From JANOYJ01 sp963792485 (GTDB lineage: Bacteria > Pseudomonadota > Alphaproteobacteria > Rhizobiales > Rhizobiaceae), in the NCBI GenBank assembly GCA_963792485.1, contig CAWBWL010000010.1, positions 1-64,000 on the forward strand: DNA of 64,000 nt. Reading direction: 5' to 3'. The notes under the pieces were generated by a model. It had not been told where the DNA came from, searched no databases, and worked only from the letters and a program-made list of their open reading frames with translations. This document shows positions 15,663 to 24,683 of this stretch, piece after piece; positions within the stretch are counted from its first letter, which is position 1; each line of letters begins with the position of its first letter. The translations under genes were made by a program, and so were the position numbers.

Positions 15663-16637
15663 ATGCCAAATTTCAAAGACATCCCCATCCTTGTCCCAGG
15701 CAAACTCAATGCGCATGCCAAGGCGCGCGTTTCCAGGGAATTTTCAATTGTCGAGATTGCAAGCTCAGATCCCGCTCTGGTGACGCTTGACATTGCGTCA
15801 AAGGTGCGGGGCATCGCCTCGATGACGACAATCTCCGCTGGGCTGATGGACAAACTGCCCAAGCTCGAAATCGTCGCCAATTTCGGCGTCGGCTATGACG
15901 CCATAGATGCTGCCCATGCTGGCGCAAACGGGATCATGGTCACCAACACGCCGGATGTCTTGACCGAAGAGGTCGCCGACACGACGATTGGGCTGCTTCT
16001 CAACACGCTGCGTGAGTTCTCAGCGGCGGAGCGCTATCTGCGTGCTGGAAAATGGGTTGGCGAAGGCAATTACCGGCTGACGCCGCTGACGCTGCGGGGC
16101 CGCACAATTGGAATTTTCGGCATGGGCCGGATAGGGCAAGCGATCGCGCGGCGGCTTGAGGCGTTTGGCGTATCAATTGAGTATCATAACCGGCGGCCTG
16201 TCGAGGGCGCATCCTATCGCTATCATCCAACGCTGCTTGATTTGGCTCGAGCGGTGGACACTCTGATCGTCGTTGTTCCGGGCGGGGAGGGCACGCGCGA
16301 CGCCGTCAATGCCGATGTCCTTAAAGCTCTCGGATTCAATGGCGTCTTGATCAATATCGGCCGTGGCTCAACTGTTGACGAGGACGCAGTCGCCGAGGCG
16401 CTGCATGATGGTGTCATCGCGGCAGCCGGGCTTGACGTCTTCAAGAATGAACCGCATGTGCCTCAGCGCTTGCTGGACGCGCCAAACTGCGTTTTGCTGC
16501 CGCATCTGGGCTCGGCTTCCGAGCATACAAGAATTGCAATGGCGAATTTGTGCGTGGACAATCTCGCATCCTGGTTCTCCGGCAAAGGCGCGATCACGCC
16601 GGTCCCCGAGACGCTCCATCTGCAGCGGAACAAATAG
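15663..16637 (+). CDS. D-isomer-specific 2-hydroxyacid dehydrogenase (glyoxylate/hydroxypyruvate reductase-like)
   Basis: A 324-residue NAD(P)-dependent dehydrogenase. The Rossmann motif GIFGMGRIGQAIARRL lies near residue 150 and the NADP-type loop NRRP follows. The catalytic residues are Arg in INIGRGSTVDEDA, Glu in DVFKNEP and His in LLPHLGSAS. Family members reduce glyoxylate or hydroxypyruvate, or oxidise the corresponding D-hydroxyacids, in the cytoplasm. It is read in one unit with the LacI regulator. A second member of the same superfamily lies at 39 kb in the aldolase operon. Confidence 0.9.
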   Translation: MPNFKDIPILVPGKLNAHAKARVSREFSIVEIASSDPALVTLDIASKVRGIASMTTISAGLMDKLPKLEIVANFGVGYDAIDAAHAGANGIMVTNTPDVLTEEVADTTIGLLLNTLREFSAAERYLRAGKWVGEGNYRLTPLTLRGRTIGIFGMGRIGQAIARRLEAFGVSIEYHNRRPVEGASYRYHPTLLDLARAVDTLIVVVPGGEGTRDAVNADVLKALGFNGVLINIGRGSTVDEDAVAEALHDGVIAAAGLDVFKNEPHVPQRLLDAPNCVLLPHLGSASEHTRIAMANLCVDNLASWFSGKGAITPVPETLHLQRNK

Positions 16638-16751
16638 CTATTTCCGGGCATTAACTCCTTCTTAACGAAAGTTACCGAGACTCTACCGATCAGCGCGTCC
16701 TGCGGGGCAAAAGCGGGGCGCGAGATTGGTCTTGATGGTCCGGAGCCTGAA

Positions 16752-17165
16752 ATGAATTATGTCATGCCACTTCTTCTCGTCGGAATCCTCGCTGGCGGCG
16801 CGGGTTTCGCATCCATCGAAGCCGAAGATGCGCCGCTGCAAGCGGGCTTGCAAGCGCCTCAGCTTGAGCCAAACGCGATGACCTATGCGGCGCATGCGCC
16901 GGGCGTTGACGCCGTGTGCCTCATCAAGCGGGTTGCGGGAAACAACCCTCAGGCATCGGCGCTCAAACTTGACGCTGACTGCCCGGCGGTTTTCACCGAT
17001 CTGAAAAATGCGGTTTCCTGGCTCGACCGGGAAGATGGCAGCGCGGCGATTGTTGATGCGTCCGGCAAGGAAGTGCTGGTGCTCGGCCCCTCGGACGGCT
17101 TTGCTTATGAGACCAACACGCCGGGCGCGCCCATTGTCACGCTGACCGCGCTTGGCAATGTCTGA
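16752..17165 (+). CDS. Small exported protein, possible Inh/Omp19-type protease-inhibitor fold
   Basis: A 137-residue protein with a Sec signal (MPLLLVGILAGGAGFASIEA) and a mature domain holding two cysteines (VDAVCLIKRV and DADCPAVF). The order of elements, with Cys pairs, SWLDREDGSAAIVDASGKEVLVLGP split over residues 90-115, and a final YETNTPGAPIVTLTAL strand, resembles the Inh beta-barrel of periplasmic metalloprotease inhibitors. That resemblance is from pattern only. A GGAG site precedes the ATG. Its neighbours give no further clue. Confidence 0.6.
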   Translation: MNYVMPLLLVGILAGGAGFASIEAEDAPLQAGLQAPQLEPNAMTYAAHAPGVDAVCLIKRVAGNNPQASALKLDADCPAVFTDLKNAVSWLDREDGSAAIVDASGKEVLVLGPSDGFAYETNTPGAPIVTLTALGNV

Positions 17166-17166
17166 T

Positions 17167-17934
17167 CTATTCGGCGGCTTGCGCAAACCTGTTCGCCGCC
17201 TTGTGCTGACGCACTGCATCGCCAAAGGCCGCCAGCAGTTTTCGTGACGGCATGTCGCTCTTGGCCCAATATTCCGGATGCCACTGAACGCCGACCGCGA
17301 ACGCCTTGGCATTTGTCACCGACACAGCTTCAATCGTCCCGTCCGACGCGACGGCTTCCACGGCAAGGTTTGCCGCAAGCCGGTCAATTCCCTGGCGGTG
17401 GACTGAGTTCACCTTGACGTCGCCCGCGCCAATGATGGACGCGAGGCAGGAGCCTTCCTTCACCGACACATTCTGGTGAATCCTAAATCGTTCCGTCTGA
17501 TCATCGCTCACCACAGCGCGGTGATCCATGCGACCGGCAAGTTCCTGAATTTCGGTGGCTATCGTGCCGCCCAGCGCCACGTTCAATTCTTGAATGCCGC
17601 GGCATATGGCCAGCACCGGGATACCCCGCTCCAGCGCGCGGCGCAGCAAGGGAATTGAGGTCGCATCGCGCGCCTCGTCAAATGGCTCGTGCGCGGAAGT
17701 CGGCGCAACACCATAGAGCGAGGGGTGCACGTTCGACTTCGATCCAGTGACAAGCACGCCATTAACCGCATCCAGCACCGCGTCAAGATCGATCTCTCCG
17801 CCGAATGCCGGCACGAGCAAGGGCGTGACGCCCGCCACGTGAAGGGCAGCTTCCAAATAGGTGTTTGGCGAGCAATGCCAGTGATACCCGTCAAAAAAGC
17901 GTGTGTCGGCGGCAACTGCGATCAAGGCTGTCAT
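17167..17934 (-). CDS. puuD: Gamma-glutamyl-gamma-aminobutyrate hydrolase family (class I GATase-like)
   Basis: A 255-residue protein of the PuuD group of glutamine amidotransferase-like hydrolases. The nucleophile elbow is IPVLAICRGIQELNVALGG (Cys near residue 110), and the His-x-Glu pair is in GVQWHPEYW near 230. PuuD releases GABA from gamma-glutamyl-GABA in putrescine breakdown. The other puu genes are not in this window, so a related amide could be the substrate. I chose the ATG at 17934, which has a GGAAG site; an ATG at 17961 would add nine residues without one. It overlaps nothing and converges with the small exported protein. Confidence 0.82.
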   Translation of the reverse strand: MTALIAVAADTRFFDGYHWHCSPNTYLEAALHVAGVTPLLVPAFGGEIDLDAVLDAVNGVLVTGSKSNVHPSLYGVAPTSAHEPFDEARDATSIPLLRRALERGIPVLAICRGIQELNVALGGTIATEIQELAGRMDHRAVVSDDQTERFRIHQNVSVKEGSCLASIIGAGDVKVNSVHRQGIDRLAANLAVEAVASDGTIEAVSVTNAKAFAVGVQWHPEYWAKSDMPSRKLLAAFGDAVRQHKAANRFAQAAE

Positions 17935-18138
17935 TTTGGCGGCTTCCAAAGTTTGGCCCATTCTAACCGGGCCTTACATTTCGGGCAATGCACGCTGTTT
18001 CGCGACTGAATCAATTCAATTTCCCGTCCTCCCGCAAATGGCTTTACTCGCTGGTTTCATCATGCAAACTTCCGCTCGGCTCCAGAGCTTTCCCAACGGG
18101 ACAGTGGGGCTGATTCACAATTTGGAGGAATTTCTCAA

Positions 18139-19245
18139 ATGGATCGCCGTTCTTTCATCAAGACTGCGGGTTTAGCCGGCGCTGGCGCAGCAGCGGCCAG
18201 CACTTTGGCGGCCCCTGCGCTCGCGCAGAGCGCGCCGGAGGTCAAATGGCGCTTGACTTCGAGTTTCCCAAAGAGCCTCGACACGATATATGGGGCGGCG
18301 GAGACGTTTTCGAAATATGTTGCTGAAGCGACCGACAACAAGTTTCAAATTCAGGTGTTCCCCGCGGGCGAATTGGCGCCTGCCTTCGAGGCGGCCAATG
18401 AGGTTGGCAAGGGCACGGTCGAAATGTGCCATACCGCGTCCTATTATTTCTGGGGCAAGGACCCGACCTATGCGTTCGCCACCGCTGTTCCGTTCGGCCT
18501 CAACTCGCGCCAGCAAAATGCCTGGATGTACCATGGCGGCGGCATGGACCTGCTCAATGAGTTCTACGCCACACAAAATCTGATTGGCTTCCCGGCCGGC
18601 AATACCGGCGCCCAGATGGGCGGCTGGTTCCGCAAGGAAGTCAATTCGGTCGCCGACCTTCAGGGCCTTAAATTCCGCGTCGGCGGATTTGCCGGAAAGG
18701 TGCTCTCCAAGCTCGGCGCTGTGCCGCAGCAGATTCCGGGCGCGCAGATTTATGAAAACCTGGAAAAGGGCGTCATCGACGCGGCCGAATGGGTCGGGCC
18801 TTATGACGACGAGAAGCTCGGCTTCTACAAGGTCGCGCCGTTCTATTATTATCCCGGCTGGTGGGAAGGCGGAGCCATGCTTCACAACATCATCAACATC
18901 GCCAAATGGAACGAGCTGCCGCCTGCCTATCAATCGATTGTCAGGTCGGCGAGCGCTGCGGCGAGCGTGGACATGCAGGCCAAGTACGACGCCCGCAACC
19001 CGACGGCTTTGAAGACGCTTGTTGGAGCCGGAGCGCAGCTGCGGCCTTTCTCGCCGGAAATTCTGGAAGCGTGTTTCAACGCCGCCAAGGAAACTTATGC
19101 CGAAATCGCCGGAACGAATGCGACGTTCAAGAAGGTGCACGATTCAATGATGGCCTTCCGGGCTGACGCGTATCTGTGGGCGCAGATTTCGGAATACACA
19201 TTCGACACATTCATGATGGGCCAGCAACGCAAGAAGACGCTCTGA
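18139..19245 (+). CDS. TRAP transporter substrate-binding protein, DctP/TakP-like
   Basis: A 368-residue periplasmic binding protein with a Tat signal (DRRSFIKTAGLAGAGAAAAS, twin Arg at residues 3-4), cleaved near ALAQ|SAPE. The mature protein shows the DctP pattern: WRLTSSFPKSLDTIYGA, HTASYYFWGKDPTYAF, LKFRVGGFAGKVL with the substrate-salt-bridge Arg, and IDAAEWVGPYDDEKLGFYKVA. The last phrase is typical of the TakP branch that binds 2-oxoacids. A GGAGG site precedes the ATG. The permease genes lie immediately downstream but on the opposite strand, and a terminator separates the two units. Confidence 0.9.
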   Translation: MDRRSFIKTAGLAGAGAAAASTLAAPALAQSAPEVKWRLTSSFPKSLDTIYGAAETFSKYVAEATDNKFQIQVFPAGELAPAFEAANEVGKGTVEMCHTASYYFWGKDPTYAFATAVPFGLNSRQQNAWMYHGGGMDLLNEFYATQNLIGFPAGNTGAQMGGWFRKEVNSVADLQGLKFRVGGFAGKVLSKLGAVPQQIPGAQIYENLEKGVIDAAEWVGPYDDEKLGFYKVAPFYYYPGWWEGGAMLHNIINIAKWNELPPAYQSIVRSASAAASVDMQAKYDARNPTALKTLVGAGAQLRPFSPEILEACFNAAKETYAEIAGTNATFKKVHDSMMAFRADAYLWAQISEYTFDTFMMGQQRKKTL

Positions 19246-19269
19246 TCTTCCTTCAAATTCGAAATATGG

Positions 19270-19290
19270 AAGGGGCCGCGAGGCCCCTTT
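19270..19290 (+). terminator. Rho-independent terminator after the TRAP binding-protein gene
   Basis: AAGGGGCC and GGCCCCTT pair perfectly around a 4-base loop, followed by a short T tract. The stem also separates this gene from the convergent permease operon. Confidence 0.75.
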
Positions 19291-19320
19291 CTGCTTCAAT
19301 GGCTTGATGCCGCAGTGTGG

Positions 19321-20964
19321 TCAGTCAAAGGACGGAGCGCCGCTGAGGCCGTTGTCACCCGCCTGCGGCAGTTCAATCTGGATCGTGCTCGGGTCAACCT
19401 TGGCCGCACCCTGCGTGATCGCCAGATTTGGGAATGCCACCAAAACGCCAACCATGATGAGCTGCAAAATGATGAAGGCGACGCCGCCGCGGTAAATCTG
19501 GCTGGTCTGAACGCCTGCCAAAGTTTTGCCCGTGACTTTGTCCAGCCAAGGGCCCTTGGGTGCCACAGAGCGCATGTAGAACAGCGCAAAGCCAAAGGGC
19601 GGGGTCAGGAACGAGGTCTGCATGTTCATGCCCAGAATGATGCCGAACCAGACGAGGTCAATGCCTAGCGTCTGCGCCACCGGGGCGAGCAGGGGGATGA
19701 CGATGAAGGCGATCTCAAAGAAATCGATGAAACATCCGAGAATGAAGACGAGGACGTTGACGAAGAACAGGAAGCCCCAGACGCCGCCCGGCAGGCCGGT
19801 CATCAGCTCTTCGACCCAGACATGTCCGTTGACGCCGTAGAAGGTGAGCGAAAACACGCGGGAGCCGATAAGGACGAACATGACGAAACAGGCGAGACGG
19901 GTCGTGCCTTCCAGCGCTTCCTTCAATATGCGGAAGTTCAAACGCCCCTTCGACCAAGCCAGAAGCAGGGAGCCGGCGGCGCCCATCGCTCCGCCTTCTG
20001 TTGCGTCCGCGATGCCGAGAAAGATCGTGCCGAGCACCAGAAAGATCAGCGCCAGCGGGGGGATGAGGACGATGATGACCTGCTGCGCCAGACGCGACAG
20101 GAGGCCAAGATTGAGCTTCTGATTTGCAATCGCCAGAGCGTAAGACAGTACCGCCGCTATGGCAGCGCCCCAGATACCGGCACCTCTTGTGACCTGATCC
20201 TGCAGCAGCCACCAGCCGATGAGACCCGCAGCAACGCTCACAAGAACCGTAATGATCAACGACGTCACGCCAGAACCCAAAGTGCGCGCTTCAAGCGGAA
20301 GGGCAGGGACCTTGTGCGGCTGTGTGATCGAGACACCGAATATGTAGAGGCAGTAGAGACCAACCAGCATCAATCCGGGGACAATTGCCCCGGCATACAT
20401 CGGGCCGACTGACACACCGAGCTGGTCCGCAAGCACGATCAGCACAAGCGAAGGCGGAATGATCTGGGCAAGCGTGCCGGACGCGGTGATGACGCCCGCC
20501 GCCAGCGAGCGGTCATAGCCATAGCGCAGCATGATCGGCATGGAGATGAGGCCCATGGCGATAACCGACGCGGCGACAACGCCGGTCGTGGCAGCCAGCA
20601 GCGCGCCAACGAGAATGACGGCATAGCCAAGTCCGCCGCGGACCGGGCCGAACAGCTGCCCGATGGTGTCGAGCAGATCCTCGGCCATGCCGGATCGTTC
20701 CAGCACTATCCCCATCAGCGTGAAGAACGGGATGGCAAGAAGGGTGGAGTTGCGCATCACATCTAGAATGCGCCCCGCGCTTGTTCCCAAAAGCGGCCAA
20801 TCGAGCGTGATCGAGTTGGAATAGGGCGCGAGCTCGACGCCGACGATAAAGAAGAACAGTCCATTTGCGGCAAGGGAGAACGCCACGGGGTAGCCGAGCA
20901 GGAGAAAGCCGATCAGCGACAGGAACATGATCGGCGCAAGATTGTGGGCGATGAGCTCAACCAT
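19321..20964 (-). CDS. TRAP transporter large permease, DctM family
   Basis: A 547-residue inner-membrane protein with about 13 hydrophobic segments, e.g. IMFLSLIGFLLLGYPVAFSL at the start, GMAEDLLDTIGQLFGPVRGGL in the first loop, AATTGVVAASVIAMGLISMP, GTLAQIIPPSLVLIVLAD and the late LTPPFGFALFYMRSVAP. It is the sodium-coupled translocation subunit for the substrate captured by the DctP-type protein. The length exceeds the usual 430 residues because of a central extension, as in TakM-like permeases. The start at 20964 has a GGGAGG site and overlaps the dctQ gene by 8 bases; an ATG at 20991 lies deeper inside dctQ. Confidence 0.9.
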   Translation of the reverse strand: MVELIAHNLAPIMFLSLIGFLLLGYPVAFSLAANGLFFFIVGVELAPYSNSITLDWPLLGTSAGRILDVMRNSTLLAIPFFTLMGIVLERSGMAEDLLDTIGQLFGPVRGGLGYAVILVGALLAATTGVVAASVIAMGLISMPIMLRYGYDRSLAAGVITASGTLAQIIPPSLVLIVLADQLGVSVGPMYAGAIVPGLMLVGLYCLYIFGVSITQPHKVPALPLEARTLGSGVTSLIITVLVSVAAGLIGWWLLQDQVTRGAGIWGAAIAAVLSYALAIANQKLNLGLLSRLAQQVIIVLIPPLALIFLVLGTIFLGIADATEGGAMGAAGSLLLAWSKGRLNFRILKEALEGTTRLACFVMFVLIGSRVFSLTFYGVNGHVWVEELMTGLPGGVWGFLFFVNVLVFILGCFIDFFEIAFIVIPLLAPVAQTLGIDLVWFGIILGMNMQTSFLTPPFGFALFYMRSVAPKGPWLDKVTGKTLAGVQTSQIYRGGVAFIILQLIMVGVLVAFPNLAITQGAAKVDPSTIQIELPQAGDNGLSGAPSFD

Positions 20965-21493
20965 GTGCGCCTCCCGTATGCGGATCGGCAATGACCCCTT
21001 GCATCACAGCAATGCGCTTGATGATCTCGGAGATCGCTTGAAAGGTGAGCAGGACAAAGCCGATCAAAATGAAGAGTTTAGTCGGCCAGACAATGAGCCC
21101 GCCCGCATTGGTGGATATTTCATTGCCGACATAAGACTCCCAGAAGTAGGGGACTGTCAGCCAGATCATCATGGCGCACAGCGGCATCAGGAAAAATATG
21201 TGGCCGAACAGGTCGATCCAGTTGCGCGTGCGCTGAGAGAAATGGCTCGACAGCGCATCGATGCGCACATGGGCGTTCATCTGCAGCACCCAGGCCGCAG
21301 CCAGCATGAACACCGCGCCAAACAGGTACCATTGCGTTTCGAGCCATGCGTTGGAGGAAATGTCGAACGCCTTGCGTATTATGGCGTTGACAGCGCTGAC
21401 CAAGACCGCTGCGAGCACAAGCCATGATACTGCTCTTCCGATGATTTCGTTGATGCGGTCGATCAGCCGCGCAAGTCCCAAAGCTGCGGTCAA
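20957..21493 (-). CDS. TRAP transporter small permease, DctQ family
   Basis: A 178-residue four-helix membrane protein: AVSWLVLAAVLVSAVNAI near residue 20, WYLFGAVFMLAAAWVLQ near 55, FGHIFFLMPLCAMMIWLTV near 97, and PTKLFILIGFVLLTFQAISE near 135. The phrase NAHVRIDALSS after the second helix is characteristic of DctQ. The start is TTG with a strong GGGAGGAG site. It is co-transcribed and overlapping with the large permease gene, and both are oriented against the substrate-binding-protein gene. Confidence 0.9.
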   Translation of the reverse strand: MTAALGLARLIDRINEIIGRAVSWLVLAAVLVSAVNAIIRKAFDISSNAWLETQWYLFGAVFMLAAAWVLQMNAHVRIDALSSHFSQRTRNWIDLFGHIFFLMPLCAMMIWLTVPYFWESYVGNEISTNAGGLIVWPTKLFILIGFVLLTFQAISEIIKRIAVMQGVIADPHTGGAHG

Positions 21494-21646
21494 GTTCTCC
21501 TCCCGAAAGCTTGAAGTTGGCGCACCATAACCAGCTCGCGTTTATCGGCAAGCGCGGATTGACGCCGGGAAAGAAAAATCAGTCTGGATTGCATCAGCGC
21601 TCTGGACGCGCTAACGCGGGGCACCTTGGCGGCATTTGAGTTGTAG

Positions 21647-22423
21647 ATGGGGCGAACTCCCGAATTGTTTGATGTTTCAGGGCGTGTTGTCCTTGTAACT
21701 GGCGGATCATCCGGGCTCGGCCTGCAGATGGTGAGGTCGCTCGTGCGCGCTGGCGCGAAGGTCGTATCCGCAGCGCGCATGCACGACATGCTTGTCAATG
21801 ATGAAGTCAGCGCGCTCGCGGGACCCGAGAATCCACCGCAGTTTGTCCATGCGGATGTAACGAGCCAGAGTGATATCGAGCGCGCGTTTAACTCAGCCGA
21901 GACGGCGTTTGGGCTCGTCACCGTTGTTTTCAACAATGCCGGTGTCACAGAGAAGAAACGGGCCAGCGAGATTGACCGCGACTCATGGCGCGAGATCATG
22001 GCTGTCAATGTCGACGGCCAGTTCTTTGTGGCACAGGAGGCGGCGCGCCGCATGATTGCTGCAAAGACTGGCGGCAGCATTATCAATACGACGAGCATTC
22101 TTGCTGAAAGCCTGCTGCGCGGAACTGCTGCCTACGCGACATCAAAGGCTGCAGTGGCGCAGATGACGCGGGTTTTGGCGCTTGAGTGGGCGGCCCATCA
22201 CATTCGGGTCAACGCCCTTGCCCCCGGCTGGTTTCCGACCCGAATGAACCAGGAGTTTCTGGCATCGCCTGGCGGTGATTTTATCCGCGGGCAGAACCCA
22301 ATGCGCCGGTTCGGCGAAGAGGGTGATCTAGACGGCGTTGTGTTACTGCTTGCCTCAGATGCCAGCCGATATATGACAGGCTCGGTGTTGACAGTGGACG
22401 GCGGCCACAGCCTTGTTTCCTAG
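21647..22423 (+). CDS. Short-chain dehydrogenase/reductase (SDR)
   Basis: A 258-residue classical SDR. The cofactor motif is VTGGSSGLGLQM near residue 18, NNAG near 95, and the catalytic Ser-Tyr-Lys lie in NTTSILAES and AAYATSKAA. The C-terminus (GSVLTVDGGHSLVS) is complete. It oxidises or reduces an alcohol/carbonyl with NAD(P). The gene ends in a 4-base overlap with the opposing livH-like gene. No operon partner indicates the substrate; the TRAP permease genes are divergent from it, 150 bases away. Confidence 0.88.
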   Translation: MGRTPELFDVSGRVVLVTGGSSGLGLQMVRSLVRAGAKVVSAARMHDMLVNDEVSALAGPENPPQFVHADVTSQSDIERAFNSAETAFGLVTVVFNNAGVTEKKRASEIDRDSWREIMAVNVDGQFFVAQEAARRMIAAKTGGSIINTTSILAESLLRGTAAYATSKAAVAQMTRVLALEWAAHHIRVNALAPGWFPTRMNQEFLASPGGDFIRGQNPMRRFGEEGDLDGVVLLLASDASRYMTGSVLTVDGGHSLVS

Positions 22424-23310
22424 CGAATGATGGTTGATACCCGGTTTTCCGTTCTGCTGATCAGCAGAAGTGTCAAGGCGCAGAAGATCACAGCATCGCG
22501 GTAGGTAACTGGAAAATATCCGTCCCACAGCGCTTCCGCCAATCCCATTGCAAACGCGCCAGCTGCGCCAAGAATGGGAGCAGCAAAGCCTCCTGCTGCG
22601 GAGAGAAACAGCACTTTGAGACCGAAGGCCAATCCTGCGCCAAAGCCGATATTGCCGAAATACACCGCAGCCAGAATGCCCGCAATAATGGCATAGAGTC
22701 CGCCGGCCAAGATTGCTGAACTTATGACAGACGCGTCATTGGTTCCGCCAAGCCGCGCAGCCAAGGGGTCGTCCGAAACAGCGCGCAACTGACGGCCTAA
22801 TCGTGACTTGCGCAGCACAATTTCGGAACCTACGAGCGCCGTGCCAATCAGGACGAGATTCAGAATTTGAATGCTTGTGAGCGAAGCCGGGCCGAAATGC
22901 ACAGGCGCGGCGAAAATCGGGGGCAGCCAGAAATCACGTGTGTCTGCACCAAGCCGGGCAAGCTCCATCAGGCAAATCGCGGCGCCAAGAGAGGCGGCAA
23001 CCATGGTGTTTGGCGACTTATGCAGAAGCGGTGGAAAAACCTTGCGCGCCAAGACCACGAGCGCAATGAGCGAGAGGGCTGTCGCTCCGAACATTCCAAA
23101 CGCCAAGGCAAGCGGCCAAATGAGCCAGAGCGTGTTCCATCCAAACCAACTGAACAGAATGAAGTTTTGGCCGGTAAAGGCAAAAATTGCCCCGTAGGCG
23201 AAGTTCGGACGGTGGGTGACCTGGAAAGTCAGAACGTAACCATAGGCAAGCAGGGCGTAGAGCGCGCCATTATGGGCGCCGTTCAACAAGATTTGTGCAA
23301 AATAGGCCAA
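22420..23310 (-). CDS. Branched-chain amino acid-type ABC permease (LivH family), orphan
   Basis: A 296-residue integral membrane protein with about eight helices. The LivH signature is in NGALYALLAYGYVLTFQVTH and the cytoplasmic coupling segment is SRLGRQLRAVSDDPLAARLGG near residue 170-190; the usual GGFAAPILGAAGAF motif follows. LivH-type permeases normally work with LivM, LivG, LivF and a binding protein, none of which is in this window, so it must pair with distant subunits or be a relic. The start is TTG with an AGAGGGA site. It is divergent from a CGNR regulator gene. Confidence 0.87.
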   Translation of the reverse strand: MAYFAQILLNGAHNGALYALLAYGYVLTFQVTHRPNFAYGAIFAFTGQNFILFSWFGWNTLWLIWPLALAFGMFGATALSLIALVVLARKVFPPLLHKSPNTMVAASLGAAICLMELARLGADTRDFWLPPIFAAPVHFGPASLTSIQILNLVLIGTALVGSEIVLRKSRLGRQLRAVSDDPLAARLGGTNDASVISSAILAGGLYAIIAGILAAVYFGNIGFGAGLAFGLKVLFLSAAGGFAAPILGAAGAFAMGLAEALWDGYFPVTYRDAVIFCALTLLLISRTENRVSTIIR

Positions 23311-23373
23311 ACTTCGTCCCTCTGCCGCGCATAAACTAACTAGTAAAAATAATTTTGCCAGTTATAATTTTCT

Positions 23374-23934
23374 ATGGCGCTTGATTGGAACAAACACCGG
23401 TTTTCGGGCGGGGTCCTTGTCTTTGACCTCATCAACACTGTTGTGCATCGGCGAAATCCCGAACTGCGCATTGATCGTTTGACCGATCCTGCCGAAATCA
23501 CACATTTTGCGAAAGCCGCACGAGTCTTTAGAGGTGGCGAAGTCCACTCCCATTCTGTTTCGCTTGCGATAGATGTGGCGCAGCGAGCGCTTCTTCTGGA
23601 TCTGAGGGAAATCGCGTATTCGCTGCTCGAAATATGCCCCGACGGCCCCGATATGTCCCATCCGCAACTCCCACCCCTATTGAGACTGATCGCCGAGGCG
23701 CTGGATCACGCGACAACTATGCCCTTTGCGGCAGATGTTGCGCTCTCCGCCTTGCGTCAGATCACCGCTAACAGAGTTGCGCGCGTTAAGAGCTGCCCAA
23801 ATTGCGACTGGGTATTTCTCGATAAAAGCAAGAATGGCAGCCGGATATGGTGCGACATGGCGGTTTGTGGAAACCGTCACAAGGCACGGCTCCACTATGT
23901 CAGGCGTACAAAAGCACCCGGCGAGGCTGCGTGA
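23374..23934 (+). CDS. CGNR zinc-finger / ABATE domain regulator
   Basis: A 186-residue protein with an N-terminal ABATE (stress-response ligand) domain beginning at FSGGVLVFDLINTVVHRRNPE and a C-terminal CGNR zinc finger (CPNCDWVFLDKSKNG, then WCDMAVCGNRHKARLHY, near residues 140-175). The four cysteines form the zinc site and the domain binds DNA. Such proteins are predicted stress-responsive regulators. It is divergent from the orphan livH gene across 63 AT-rich bases, so it may control that gene and itself. The lipoprotein gene that follows overlaps its stop by one base. Confidence 0.88.
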   Translation: MALDWNKHRFSGGVLVFDLINTVVHRRNPELRIDRLTDPAEITHFAKAARVFRGGEVHSHSVSLAIDVAQRALLLDLREIAYSLLEICPDGPDMSHPQLPPLLRLIAEALDHATTMPFAADVALSALRQITANRVARVKSCPNCDWVFLDKSKNGSRIWCDMAVCGNRHKARLHYVRRTKAPGEAA

Positions 23935-24434
23935 TGAGGAAAGTGTTTGCCGCTGTTATCGTTCTTTTGGCTGCCAGTTGCCGGGATCGGCCGGACAACG
24001 ATTATGTCGAGTTGACCGGCCGGATTTTCGTTTTCAATTACCGTGTGGCCGTTGCGACCTATGTCGTCACCTATTCAAAGCTCCAGAAAATCCCGGATGG
24101 CGCCACCATGCTGACGGTTTTCGATAATCCGGCAGGCGGTGCTGCGGTTGAGGTGAAACAGAAGATATGGCCGAAGATGGAAAAGATCGCAGTGGAAAGC
24201 CCGCCTGTCTTCTGCATTGTCAAAGACAAGCCATACGCGTTCAAGTCAGCATTGATTGGACCCGACGGCACACGCTTGCAGGAAATTTCAGGCACAGTCG
24301 TTTCCAGTCTCGATCAAACCGTATTGCCAGACCTTCCTTTGGTCGTAGGGCCTTTCTACACCGCCAATCCTGATCTCAAGCGTGCTCCAAGTGGGAAATT
24401 ACCTGCTCAAGTGGTAGTCAAATGCCAAAATTAG
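23934..24434 (+). CDS. Predicted lipoprotein, function unknown
   Basis: A 166-residue protein with a lipoprotein signal (MRKVFAAVIVLLAASC, lipobox LAASC). The mature part looks beta-rich: DYVELTGRIFVFNYRVAVATYVVTY across residues 22-46, and YAFKSALIGPDGTRLQEISG near 110. I recognise no family. The ATG overlaps the stop of the CGNR gene (GTGATGA), so the two are probably translated together. An in-frame start upstream at 23847 would run inside the CGNR gene and would lack a signal peptide. Confidence 0.72.
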   Translation: MRKVFAAVIVLLAASCRDRPDNDYVELTGRIFVFNYRVAVATYVVTYSKLQKIPDGATMLTVFDNPAGGAAVEVKQKIWPKMEKIAVESPPVFCIVKDKPYAFKSALIGPDGTRLQEISGTVVSSLDQTVLPDLPLVVGPFYTANPDLKRAPSGKLPAQVVVKCQN

Positions 24435-24683
24435 ATGGCATAACAGTATATATTCGAATATACTTTGTTTTATATTAGAATTTTTTCAATAGTAATACTT
24501 AAATATTGCGTTGTATTTTGTTTGGACTCACACCGCGTAATCTCAATATCGATTTACAACCTCTAAGACTGAAGTGAGCGTCCTTATTTGCGACAGGTTG
24601 CATCTCCCGCCCCCTCGACTATCGTCTGATTGGAACGCTTTATTAGCTTTTGACACCTAAATTGCGTGTGAGGGTGTGGGCTA
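24435..24683. other. AT-rich intergenic region upstream of the GGDEF-EAL gene
   Basis: These 249 bases are much richer in A and T than the rest of the window, particularly 24435-24530, and hold a perfect 14-base palindrome, TATATTCGAATATA, at 24449-24462. No gene is apparent. It probably contains the promoter of the downstream c-di-GMP gene and possibly the end of the lipoprotein transcript. Confidence 0.45.
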
